64,000 nt of DNA from Dirofilaria immitis (lineage: Eukaryota; Nematoda; Chromadorea; Rhabditida; Onchocercidae). Position numbers and translations under genes: made by a program. Shown piece by piece: positions 50,901 through 62,951 of the stretch. The stretch spans positions 372,001-436,000 of the forward strand of contig JAKNDB010000064.1 of assembly GCA_024305405.1 (NCBI GenBank), given 5' to 3'. The first letter of the stretch is position 1. Every line of letters begins with the position of its first letter. The notes under the pieces are model-generated. The model searched no databases. It was given only the letters and a program-made list of their open reading frames with translations, and was not told where the DNA came from.

Positions 50901-53900
50901 ATGAAATTAGTGGAAATGTTACCAGAAAGTTCGGAGTTCATTGGACAATTAACGAAGAAGCTTGCGCCACCAATGGTTACATTACTCTCCGCTGAACCTG
51001 AAATCCAATATGTAGCGTTGCGAAATATCAACTTGATAGTGCAGAAAAGGTTTGCTTCTAGTCAACTCATAAAATAATGTCATAGGGATAAATTTTAAGC
51101 TTTGTAATAAAGAATTAAATGAATTTTGAACGTTTTGAATACTTCGTAAACTGAGTTTTCTTTTTTAAGCGAAAATAAAATATTGAAATCAAGGCTAAAT
51201 AAATTTCTAACTTTTTCGAATTTAGTTCTGTTTTATAGGCCAGATATTTTGAAACAAGAGATGAAGGTATTCTTCGTGAAATACAACGATCCAATTTATG
51301 TAAAAATGGAGAAGCTTGATATCATGATTCGTCTTGCACAGCAAAATAATATTAATCAAGTATTAAGTGAGCTGAAAGAGTAAGCTTTGTTGCAACTATT
51401 TACTGAAATTTGATAAGCGATTTGGTTTTGACAAGCAGTAAGTGAATGATTTTATGCAGAAGTAGAATTGTAGCTTTAGTCTTAATTATGAAAAAATAAT
51501 GTTTACTTATTTCCTATTTAAAAAATTGAGGTATTTTCCAGGTCTTTCTCAAAAGCTGGAAAAAAGTATAGTTATGGATTACGAAGTTGAAAATTTAGAT
51601 TTCAGAGAAAATGGTTCAAATTATTTTCTGCAAACTTTACTAATTTATTGAGGAAAATGGTTTGAAATGTAAAGACAAATCTGGCATTTCGGTGTCTTTT
51701 TTCTTATACCTAATGATGCCTTTAAAAAAAGATACAATATGCACTATTGATAGGAATTATAAAAATGATTCTCCTTTAAAAGATAATTATGATTCTGGCT
51801 ATTTTAGTGAAGTTTTATGTCTCTTCCGGCTGTTAGGAACAATTTGTTCGATTATATCAAAAAAAAATTACATAATTTTTATAGGTACGCGACTGAAGTG
51901 GATGTTGATTTTGTAAGAAAAGCAGTTCGTGCAATCGGTCGTTGTGCGATTAAAGTGGAGCAAAGTGCTGAGAAATGCGTCAGTACGTTGTTGGATTTAA
52001 TTCAGACTAAAGTGAATTATGTTGTCCAAGAAGCTGTTGTTGTTATTAAGGTTATATGGATTTTTTCTTCTGTTTATTTTTTGCAAAAAATATTTTGTTA
52101 GTTTCTTTGAGAGTACGTATATGGAATTAATTTTTCACATAAATTATATTTTTGAAAAATAAAATAGTTTTAAATATTATGTACTTTATTAATTATATAC
52201 TTATAAGCAATTAATGGTCAGGAAAACTGAAAAGAAATTTCATCACTAAAATAATGTTTTCTTTTGATATGATAATTTAGTCGATTTTTGACGTTCAAAA
52301 ATGTAAATCATTTATCAGTATGCCATACTGAGTGATCCGATAATCGAATTCACAAGGAGGTAGTCTTTTTATCAATCTTATGGATTTTGTCATCTACATA
52401 TTTTTTGGCATCCAATATCTTAATGTTTCTATCATAACTTAAAATTTCCAGGACATCTTTCGTAAATACCCGAACAAATATGAAAGCATAATTTCTACAC
52501 TTTGTGAAAATCTGGATACATTGGATGAACCAGAAGCTCGTGCATCAATGATTTGGATCATTGGGGAATATGCGGAGCGTATAGATAATGCAGATGAATT
52601 ATTGGAATCTTTTGTTGAAGGTTTTCATGATGAAAATACGCAAGTAAGAGAAAGTGATTTCAGACTTTTATACTGCGCTTCTAACAGTCTTATCTTTCAA
52701 CATAATTGTAAAGTCTGATTGGGAAAATCCCTTATCTAAATTTGCTGTTAAGTTTTTGGATTTTAGTTGTGAACTAAAATCGTTACCTGAATTTATATTT
52801 GTTCTAGTTCCAAATAACAATTCTCATTAACAGTAGTTGGATTTTTTAAGTAGATTTCCCTGCATATAAAATCCAGATTTTTTTCTAGGTCCAGCTTCAA
52901 TTGCTTACGGCAGTAGTTAAGCTGTTTTTAAACGGCCGAGTGAAACGCAACAGCTTGTTCAACGAGTGCTATCTTTGACGACTCAAGATAGTGATAATCC
53001 CGATTTGCGTGATCGTGGATACATTTACTGGCGTTTATTAAGTGCCGATCCAGCCGCTGCAAAAGAGGTGATGGTTTACTTTTCGCTTTGAAATCGAGAG
53101 AACAATCAAATTTTTAAAGAATTAGTGGCGGAATATATTTCCAATATGTAAGGTGCAAGAAGGCATGACAATAATCAACAACGAATGTTGGTAAGGTAAA
53201 ATTCTCGTAAACTAATAATATATTTGAAATAAATTCAATGCGAGAAGTAAGTTTATAAATTATGTTGTGAAATTTCTCTTTTTCTTATTTTATAAACTAT
53301 GTGTAATTAAAAGAGTATTTGATAATCTTATTACTTATTGCCTTTTTTAAAAGTAGAGATGGGCGAATAATGCGGGTAAAACTATTGACAATTTCGATTC
53401 TAGTTTCTTTCGATTGTAGTTTTCTTTCTAATTTTTAGTAAATCTCAATTTATTTAGGTTGTATTAGCTGAAAAACCACTTATTTCGGAGGAAACGGATT
53501 TACTGGAGCCATCATTATTGGATCAACTTGTTAGTCACATTGGTTCGCTAGCATCTGTCTATCACAAACCACCGTCATCTTTCGTCGATATAACGAAGCA
53601 TCCTCTGAAAACTGCAAATGCTGCCACGGGGTTAGTAGTATATCGTTTGCATATCTTAGCAAAACAAATGTTTTTTACTGTTTTCTTTTCATCTCTCTGT
53701 TCATTTTACACTGCACAGAACACACTTTAGAATCCTCCATACAAATTTGAATCTAATGAGTAGTTGATTTGTTGAAGAAATGAAAAAGTATATGGTTTCT
53801 TTCAAATTAGACCAAGTTTAATTTTAGTGAATTCAATTATATTTTGCACTTTTTATCGTTACCAGAATTGTCTGGTTATGAAATGCAGTTCATCTTCTAG

Positions 53901-56875
53901 CGATTTGATAATTTTCAGCCGATTACATCATATGCAGTCCTTTTAAAAGACACGATCCTAATCACTGCTTTTAACAAGAGAATTGATATAATGAAATATA
54001 ATGATAGGAACAGTAAAATTGCTCATTACAATAGTATATGATAGTTTGAAATTGATCAACGAAATTTGATATCATTTATTTGTTTATGTGATATTTATGG
54101 CATAGTTTGAAGGAAAATAAATTTATTTTACTCATTTTTCCGAATTATGAACAAGATCGAATCACATGTTTGGTTTTTCGAGCAATGAATTCACTGATTT
54201 TGAAAGATTTTTAGTTTAACAATTCACTTTTCTACTACTCAATTAGAAAAAAAATATTGATGTCGATTCACATAATATGAGTATGTCTGATTTTGCTCCC
54301 TTGTCAAAGTGTGGTTTGGTCTTGCAATATTCATTGATATGAGAGAAATAACCAGATTAAGAAAGAAAATTCTTGAATGTATACAGTCTCTCAACTTTTC
54401 TTCATTTTGTGAATGAATTATTCTGGACTATAGCATCTATCAGTAATTATTGAGTTTTGAGATGTTTAAAATCGATGCCGAGTGTTTTTGTTAAATTTTG
54501 GTTGCATTTTGCAGAACAATTCAAGCTATGACAGAAGCTGGTGATTCGACGAATCGACAAAGTGGTATAACAGATACAGCACAAGCACCAACAGTAATAC
54601 CATCCCAAGATACTTTAATTGCTAATCTTTTATCGCTTGATTTGTCGGTACCGACTACTGGCGTGACTACACATGGTAATATTTATATATGTTATTTTAA
54701 AAGCTTAGAAGAATTCTAGTTTAAGCTTCATTTAGATTCTTCGAGATGCAAATTTTAAAATATTGTTTTACATTTCACGAATATTTTTCAGTTGCAAATA
54801 CTTTTCTATTTTAACTTGCAATATAGGTGTGGATTCTTATCAGCCGGCACCAATGTCTTCCGGTCTCGATGATTTGTTAGGTCTCGGATCTGATGGATTG
54901 CTTGGTGATGTTGGTGGTACAATTTCACCACCTACAATACCAACTCAAGTATCACTTTCTCAAACAAATACTGGAGGGATTTTTGGTGCTCCTCCACCAG
55001 CACCGCTCCCTCCTACATCTGCGTTTTCTACTGGACAAGTTTATTTTTATTATTCTTTGTTCGAAGAAATAAAAATAAATGTTTTCCATTGTTCACTTAA
55101 AAAATTATTAATCCCTTTGAAACTAAAGATAAATCGGATGTAGTTAGCTGACATATAATTTTCGAATTTTGAAACTTTTCAATTTGGAGTTTGATTTTAA
55201 TTAGTTGACTCCACTTACTTGAAACGAGTAATAATTTCAGCTTGTTTCAGACAACACTGCCATCAACTGGCTTGGCACCTTCAACTGTAACTCCAGCAAC
55301 TGCCGCCGTTTCCAATCCATTCACCAGTTTAAATGATCTTTTGGTGGACCTATAATGGATGCACCAGTTCTTTCCGGTCAAACAGGATATGTAGCTCCAA
55401 AAGCCGTGAGTGTTTCAAATCTCATTCTTTTTAGTTATTTGATGATGATAAGTTGAGTTAGTTTCCATTTTCTAGGATTTGTTAATTTTTTTGGAGGAGC
55501 ACCAAAAATTTTTCATTTTCTAGGATTTGTTAACTTTTATAAATTTAACTAATTACCGAAATTATTCCAAAAGTTTTTTATGATTCTAAGGTATTTTAAA
55601 ATCTAATGCGTTTAAAATTTGTATATAAACTTTTGCTTTCATAATCCTATTTTCTATTCATATCTCGATTATTTATTAAGATTTCTAAAATTGATCATTT
55701 TTAAACTTCAGATTTGGTTGGAGGCTAGTAAAGGTAAAGGCACGCAAATTGAAGGAACTTTCGTTCGTCGCGGTGGGCAAATTTATATGGACATGATTTT
55801 TACGAATCGTGCAATGCAGCCTTTCACTGGATTTGCTATTCAGTTTAACAAAATTCGTAAGTAGCATCGGCTGCCTACCCTTAATTAATTATCAGTTTTT
55901 CCAGCAGTAATTGATATTTCTTTAATTTCTTATATTTTGTTTACTGAAACATTTTTATTACAAATTAGCATAAATCGAGCAATTTTTTTGAATTCGCGAG
56001 AATGGTTCCTAGAAACTAATCTATATTGATTTTTAATTAATTATTTGAGAAGTTAGATAAATTTTGATACAAAAAAATTGTTTGACGATACTTTTAAATG
56101 AAGTGAAAATTTTATATTTTTAGATTCGGTTTAATTCCAGCCGAACCGCTTCAAGTAAATTCACCACTTTATCCTAATCAATCAGCACAGACGTTACTTC
56201 CATGTCATACGAACGGTCCAGTGCAGAAGATGGAACCACTTACTAATTTGCAGGTTCACTATTTGAATTATACTTTTTTCTTATTATTTCATAAGAAGAT
56301 AGGTAACCTTATTATTAAAGCTGTTTTATGGATAAAACTCGGAATTAGAATCAGGATCAAAAGTTTTTCAAGAATAAAATATCAGTTAAAGTGTAATGCT
56401 ATTTTTATTTTTATCTTGTGATTAAAAAATGAGGCTTATTCGGTATGTTAATGTTAATCACTGCTTGGCTTACAGTTATATTGCAGCAGATGCAATGCAT
56501 TGAATGTTTGTGAGATTTCATAGTTTAACCAATTCTACTACGTTTTTTTTTTTTTACTTTAGGTGGCTATAAAAAATGATGTTGGTGTGTTCTATTTTGC
56601 CACCATTGTACCACTGAACATGTATTTTGATGAAAGTGGTCAAATGGATAAACGAGATTTCCTACAAATGTGGAAAGAAATACCGGAACAAAATGAAGTA
56701 CAATTTACCATTAATAACATCAAAGGTCTTACTGCAGGTTTGTTAATATTTCTTGCTTCTAGTTCTCAATATAATTCCCTTAGTTCTCTGTATGAATTAG
56801 ATTATAAACGCTAGTATAGTTACAGCTACATGACAAGTCTGGAAATATTTATAAATCTCATATGCATTTCGTTCT

Positions 56876-56906
<31 letters not shown>

Positions 56907-57912
56907 TCTATACATGTTTACTCATTAAGTTCAAAATAAAAGTACTTCAGTGGCGACAGCGAAATGATTTCATTATACTGATTTATAACTAATAAGAAAG
57001 CCTAAAATTAGTAGGCATTATGCTATTGATAGCATAGCATAATGCCTACTAATTTTTTCTTCTCATCGAAATATTTCATTGATATGTAATGTCACTATAG
57101 AAACACGCAAGAGAAAGCTTTGACTGTTAGTATTTAAGGAGAATGATAACATTTTCCTCTTTTATCATTAGTCCTCAATAGTTATAGTTGCTACTAATAA
57201 AGTTACTCTTTTCATTTTAAATTTGTTCACTTTTTGGAAAGCTATTATTTTCGCATTTATCATAATGGATGGACTGCATTCCTTGCCACAACTAATGAAG
57301 AAATTTTTCATGCCTACAGTAAAGATAGGATGTAGTTACCAGTAAAATAGATTAAAAACTCCATAATTTAAATAACTAAATGGAAAAGATAGGTATTTCC
57401 AGTTCAGTTGAGACATTAAGGTAATGCAAAAGATTAGCTTTTTAGATCTTCGCAAAGTTTATTTTTTTATTACAGATGACATATGTACGAAGCTGCAACA
57501 AAATAACGTATTCACAGTGGCTCGTCGAAATGTAGAAGGACAAGAATTACTCTATCATTCCATTAAATATACTAATCAGATCTATGTTCTTTCGGAACTT
57601 AAGATGCAGGAAGTATCACAACCTCTTACAGTAAGTATTTTCTTTTGTCGTTTTATTCGGACATAGACTCAATTATAAATAATGTGTGTTGATATTAGTA
57701 GTGTTTGGTTAAATGAATTCGGAAAATGACGAGTCAATTTTTCTTTCCATCATAAAATTAATTCATGGCGGTTTTTTATTTTTCTTTTGTGTTTTTTTTT
57801 CGTTAATTCTTTTGATTTATTTCTTATATTATTACAGTTGTCATTGAAATCACGTCATACAGCAGCAACAGCGAATATGAATGAAATATATCAATTGATT
57901 ATTTCATCTTGA
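47989..57912 (+). CDS. apb-1: AP-1/AP-2 beta adaptin, 20 exons
   Basis: Large beta subunit of clathrin adaptor complexes; recruits clathrin and binds dileucine cargo at the TGN and plasma membrane. Exons: 47989-48024, 48379(or 48425)-48530, 48786-48921, 49306-49377, 49524-49697, 50116-50297, 50828-51049, 51239-51379, 51885-52050, 52452-52643, 52889-53067, 53458-53630, 54515-54675, 54827-55038, 55251-55405, 55712-55856, 56124-56253, 56563-56737, 57476-57630, 57838-57912; about 1000 residues. The trunk (MTDSKYFTT... through [20 protein letters not shown]) follows vertebrate AP2B1 almost residue by residue. The hinge keeps a clathrin box LLSLD (54627-54641). The ear runs from GYVAPKAIWLEA to the end ([17 protein letters not shown]). 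Acceptor TTTTACAG lies 10 nt before the ATG and fits splice-leader addition. Frame breaks: missing A at 52930-52932, T at 55339-55342, A at 55850-55853, and possibly G at 48024-48025. Worms use one beta chain for AP-1 and AP-2, hence the symbol. Confidence 0.96.
56881..56906. repeat. (GA)13 microsatellite in apb-1 intron
   Basis: Uninterrupted GA dinucleotides, intronic. Confidence 0.95.
57004..57056. repeat. perfect 23-bp-stem hairpin in apb-1 intron 18
   Basis: AAAATTAGTAGGCATTATGCTAT (57004-57026 in full) is exactly reverse-complemented at 57034-57056, with loop TGATAGC. The stem includes GTAGGCATTATGC, unusually mixed for this AT-rich intron. Could be a foldback insertion or a small hairpin RNA; the stem is shorter than most microRNA precursors. 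Confidence 0.8.
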
Positions 57913-58511
57913 AATTGAAAGAATTCTATTATAAATTCTTCAAATCGTTGATTTATGCATTAAACCTAGTAATTAAACGGCTTTTTAGTGTTGTAAGCAT
58001 TTTTATATATGGAAATATAGTTGTTTTTATTTTGGATTTAGAAACTTTCTTAATGATAACTTCTGTCAGTTATCGTTTTTTTCTCCTTTTTAGAAATAAT
58101 AGATCATTTTCGACTTTATCATGATTATTCTTTTGTGTGGTAGGTTGTTATTTATTGTTGTATATGCTGTCTCATTCCGTCTATTAGCATTCCCCAAATT
58201 TAAGGTTTCCTTTTTTCGCGACTATTATCTAAATTTTAACTTTTTATAAACATTATTCAAAATCTTTGATATTTATTGGTTTCGATAATTTTAAATATAG
58301 TTTGATTTTAATTGATAACTCTGTGATAGCGCAATCACTTTTTTGTTCGAAATAATAAGTTTAAAATGATAAAATTCCAAATTGTATGGTCTACGCAATC
58401 TACCATAATTTTTCATTATTTCTGAAAAAAAACGTCTAATTTAGAAGAGCATAAATTGGCGCTATATTAATTGAGATAAATAATATAAGCATAATTTTTA
58501 GATGTTAAATT

Positions 58512-58566
58512 AATAAAGTGCAATAATACATTTCTTCATTTAATATTAATTAAATTATTCAATAAA
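58512..58566 (+). terminator. poly(A) signal candidates for apb-1
   Basis: AATAAA at 58512-58517 and again at 58561-58566, about 600-650 nt past the apb-1 stop. Earlier AATAAT variants also exist. Confidence 0.4.
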
Positions 58567-58569
58567 GTT

Positions 58570-60010
58570 TATCAAATATAAATATTTTACTTTGTTTGCT
58601 TAGGCGTTTAAACGAAAAAACAAACTAAATAATTGATATGAATGATTGATATTACTAGAATATAGAATTATCTTGCATCATTTATTGATTGAGAAATGAT
58701 GATAATGAAATGTAATCTCGATAAATTACTTCTTGTAGCATTCGCATAGAAGCAAAGGTAAATTATTCTACTTTTGCTTAAAAGCATATTCATTAAATAT
58801 AAGAAATAGTACATTTTATTATTGTATATAAAAGACATCGAATTACCATTTTCTTGGTAATATATCAATAAGAATTACGGTGAATTCGATCCATGAACGC
58901 ATATTGTAGCAATGGAAATCTGTTATATGATCATTAAAGATAGAAATTGCATGCATATAATAAAAAGTAAAATTCTCTGTAACATTATGATTATAAGAAT
59001 ATAGGAAGAATAAAATAATCATATGCATACTATACGAATCAATGAAAGATGAGAGAGAATTTACAAGATGATCATGAAGGTAGGAATTACGAACATAACA
59101 TATTGTTTGCAACAAAATTTTGCAATATGATTATTTATTACAAAGCAAGCAAGTAAACATATCCATATAGTCTAGGCAATTGATAAATTGATAAAATAGT
59201 ATTTAATATTGTTTGGAACACATAAAGTTTACATATGGCATGCTTTGGCTTTATTTTCATATAGATGTTATAATAATGGTTGATCGAATGATAATTGATA
59301 GATAATTAATTGAAACACATAATATTGAAGAATACAACGATAATTAGAGAAAGATGAGGATAAAAGTTAATGAAATGAAAAAAAAAATGAGGAAGGAATA
59401 ATTCTCGTCATGATTTTAATGTATCACATGGTAAATAGAAAAAATAAACTGATAGAGAAAGAAGTGAGAGATGATAAACGTGATAAGAATGAAAAAAAAA
59501 AAGAAACATTTCCAAGAAAATGAAGATATAAAAAAAAACAAAATAAAGGTAATTTTAGGCTTATAATTTGGCCTAACATTCATTTTATTTGCATAATATT
59601 AAACAGAGGAGGATTCTTCTGTTAATTATAAAAATGTTTGGATCATTTTTTTCCTTGAATATTATTTGTTGACAAATAAGATTTTAAATTTCATTTATTA
59701 ATAAATATACTATTTGAAGTTGCAAATAAAAGTATAAATAAATTTTTAAATATTAAGCAAATATGGTTATGTAACTCTTCCTCACCCTCCTCCTCCTCCT
59801 CCTCCTCTCATCCCTCCGCTGAGAAAGTATTCTATTTATTTATTTATTTATTTATTTATTTTTTCAGTAATAATTAAAAAGACAAAAAAATATGAGAAAA
59901 ATTTAAGCCAACATTTGATGATATTTTTTGTATTAAAATTTTACAACGATTTATAAAATTTTAGATAATATTGTAAAATTTACATAATTCACATTTAATT
60001 TCAGCAATAT
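58570..60010. other. convergent intergenic region
   Basis: Lies between the 3' ends of apb-1 (plus) and the proline-rich gene (minus). Contains a (CCT)n run (about 59787-59808) and (TTTA)n (59834-59860). No gene seen. Confidence 0.5.
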
Positions 60011-60034
60011 TTAATATATGACAGCAGTGGTACG

Positions 60035-60065
<31 letters not shown>

Positions 60066-60202
60066 CGTTGTTGTTGTTTATTGCTATTAGTATTATTACT
60101 ACTAATATGCATTTCACTAAATGTAGTATCATAATCAATAGGTGGTGTTTCAGGCCTTGCAACAAAATCAATTGTTTCTCGTACAATTGTTCCCATTCCT
60201 GT

Positions 60203-60239
<37 letters not shown>

Positions 60240-62530
60240 GCTGCTGCTGCTGTTGTTGTTGTTGTTGTTGTTCCTGTTGCTGTTATTGTTGTTGTTATTG
60301 GATAATGATTAGTATTAGTTATGATCGAAGAATGATTATGATTATGATTGCTTGCTACAACAGTTGTTGCTGTTGGCATTGAACGCGCAGTTGCAGAAAA
60401 TGCCTATAAAATTTTTGTTTTTTATTTTGACCTAATTTTTTCTAGCAAAAATACTATATCAAATAAATTAGCTAAACAAATAAGGCAATAAAATATTTGC
60501 TAGGTATATAAGGCTAAAATATATATATATATGATAACAAAGATGAAGATTGTATTTTCATCTTCGCATTTTAATTTATTCCATTTATTTCAATTGTTTA
60601 TTTTTTTCAACTGCAAAAAAATTATGCATACGATAGTTCTCTCTATTTTCAATTATATATATATTTTTCTTTAATTAATTAATTAATTAATTAATTACTT
60701 GTTTATAATTGATAACAAAAGTATAAGAATAAACGTAAAAAATTCATAGATTCTACTATTCCTGGTCCTTCTGATATTTCCTATTGGTATATTCTTTTTT
60801 CTTATAAATTTTAATTATTAAAATTCATATTATTAAACAATTATTATTATTATTATCATTATTTGTAATATTCTTATACTCATTTAAAGATTATACTTAT
60901 TGTTTATAATTTAGTGTAAAATCTTTTGTTCATCAAATCTCGATGACGACATTTCTATATTTTCATTTTCTAGATTCATTAATTTATTGATTAATTTATT
61001 TCTTTCAATTGTTACTCATATCGTTGAATCAAATTATAATTAATTAATTTTCCTTTTGACATATTAATCATTTTAATTTTAATTTTTGTTAAAAATTTCA
61101 ACCTTCTCATTTAAATGTGGTTTTCGATATATGCTAGCTTCGTAAGAATCCCAAAATTGCGATGATTCATCGTTTTCTGATTGAGTTGCTATACGCCTTG
61201 AACTTGTTTGAGATTCAGCACCAGCCGATCCCTGTAATTTTACACCAGCAATAATTAATTTTATTTATTAATTGTTTCCAAAATTTTGCAATATTTCATA
61301 AGCTAATGTCTATTTGATATTTGACTAATACTTCAAAAGATTGATTTGAGTGATTAACTTTTAATTGATATTTAAATTTAGCATGATGCTTGTTAAACTT
61401 TTAAAAGCATTCAATACTCAGTCTATTTGTATATCCAAAAGAAATTACTTGACCATTTTCAAAGAGTCAAATTTTTCGCCAATCTTCTAACCTTGTTATT
61501 GCGATGTGAACTTCGTTGCCTCCTTAAAGAATCATAGTATTGATCGTATTGATCGGTTAGATAATTTCCCGGTTGATAGCTTGCTTGAGGTGGCATATAC
61601 GGTCCATTTCCAGGCATATAAATGGGCTCCTCATAAGCCGGTCTCCTTGGTAGCGTACCATAAACTGATTCAGGACCAGTAACAATCGGTCCATCAGGTG
61701 GAGTTCGTGGCCGTCCCATTGACGGTGGTATTGGTCCATATGGGGCCATAAATCGTGGTGGTAGCATACCAAAATGTGGTGGCGGAAGAGGATAAATACC
61801 AGGCGGTAGATGTGGTGGTATTCCTAAAATTATAATAATTATAGTTAATGAATCTTCTTGAATCTATTCCAAAAATGTTTCTTCTCTCAAGCAATTAATG
61901 TTCACTACTACTTATCATAAATTAAGAAGGCCATGATACAACAAACCGAAATTTGGTGGAGGTGGTGCTCCCATCATTGGCATAAGACGATGCATTGGTG
62001 GTAGTAAATGCGGTGGTGGTGGTGATGGTGGCGGAAATGGCACAAATAATGATGGTCGCATTAATGGATGTCCTGGTATCATATGCGGTAATGGTATTGA
62101 TGCGCCACGAAAATGCGGTGGTAACATACCTGGATACATACCTGAAAAAAAAAAAAAAGATAAAACATTTATTTTCACTTATATCAAGATTGTCTTGCAA
62201 TAAATTTATATAAACATTACAATTATGTATCTGAGGAAATCAATAAATAGTAAATGCTTATTTAATATAGAAATATCTCGCTTTATCTTATAAATTTAGA
62301 TTAAAAATAATGAATATATGCCAATTTTAGAATTTAATGTTTTCTAAAATTTTTCAATAACAAAAATAAAAAACAATTAATAATTAGCATACCAGGACAT
62401 GGTGTTTCACCACCACCACCACCACCACCACCACCACCACCACTATCACCACATATCATATCAATATCACTACCCGCCCGTCGTGAAAATGAATCCATAC
62501 CATTTGTATATGGTACCAAAGCTTGATTAC
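60011..62530 (-). CDS. 3' part of a proline-rich protein, 5 exons visible (unrecognised)
   Basis: Exons in reading order: 62530-62393, 62141-61947, 61823-61492, 61231-61103, 60403-60011 (stop TAA 60013-60011). Junction phases (1,1,0,0) all agree and there is no frame break. The visible 394 residues are low-complexity. In order: ALVPYTNGMDSFSRRAGSDI, an 11-Gly tract, a Pro/Met-rich segment (PFPPPSPPPPHLLPPMHRLM, GAPPPPNFGIPPHLPPGIYP), a Tyr-rich segment with SH2-site-like EEPIYMP and YGTLPRRP, a charged SSQFWDSYEASIYRKPHLNE, Thr tracts, a conserved-looking RETIDFVARPETPPIDYDTT, a Gln tract and the end RTTAVIY. PPPP clusters suggest SH3, WW or EVH1 ligands. It could be the cytoplasmic tail of a receptor or a scaffold protein. 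No catalytic domain is visible; the N-terminal part lies beyond the window or in exons I could not find. Confidence 0.75.
60032..60300. repeat. (TTG)n / (CAA)n coding trinucleotide tracts
   Basis: Two tracts in the last exon of the proline-rich gene. 60035-60075 is read as CAA (Gln). 60207-60300, with GCT interruptions, is read as ACA (Thr) and GCA (Ala). Confidence 0.9.
62405..62445. repeat. (CAC)n tract encoding poly-Gly
   Basis: About a dozen CAC/ACC units; on the coding minus strand these are GGT codons giving 11 consecutive Gly. Confidence 0.9.
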
Positions 62531-62910
62531 CTAAAATTTTCTTTCAAGCAAATTTTTTTAAAAATTAGAAAAAAAGAAGAAATTAAAAAGATAGCATGAA
62601 GATAGTTGATTAATTAATTAATTAATTAATTAATTGATTGATTTATTGATTGATTGATTTATATGAAGTAATTTAAAAAATATAAATAAAATTAATTTTA
62701 AATATATTTTCTAAAATTCAATTTATTCATTTTGTAATGAATTCTTTTTTTTCTTTTTTTGCATTAAACAATTAGAAATTGTTTGAATAGCTCATTTTAT
62801 TTAAAAAAAAAATATTTCCCTTAAAAGAATTAACAAAAAATTGTACTATTGATAATATGCTTTCCAATCATTGATAATAATCTCATTTTTTTTTCATTTC
62901 TTTATTTTCT

Positions 62911-62951
<41 letters not shown>

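Noticed and set aside
20121..57912. A multi-gene operon from HEXIM to apb-1
   Set aside because: Spacings are kilobases rather than the roughly 100-bp gaps of nematode operons, and promoter-like patches precede HEXIM and crh-1.
62399..62599. Poly-His plus-strand frame
   Set aside because: Antisense of the poly-Gly tract in the minus-strand gene, whose exons join in phase.
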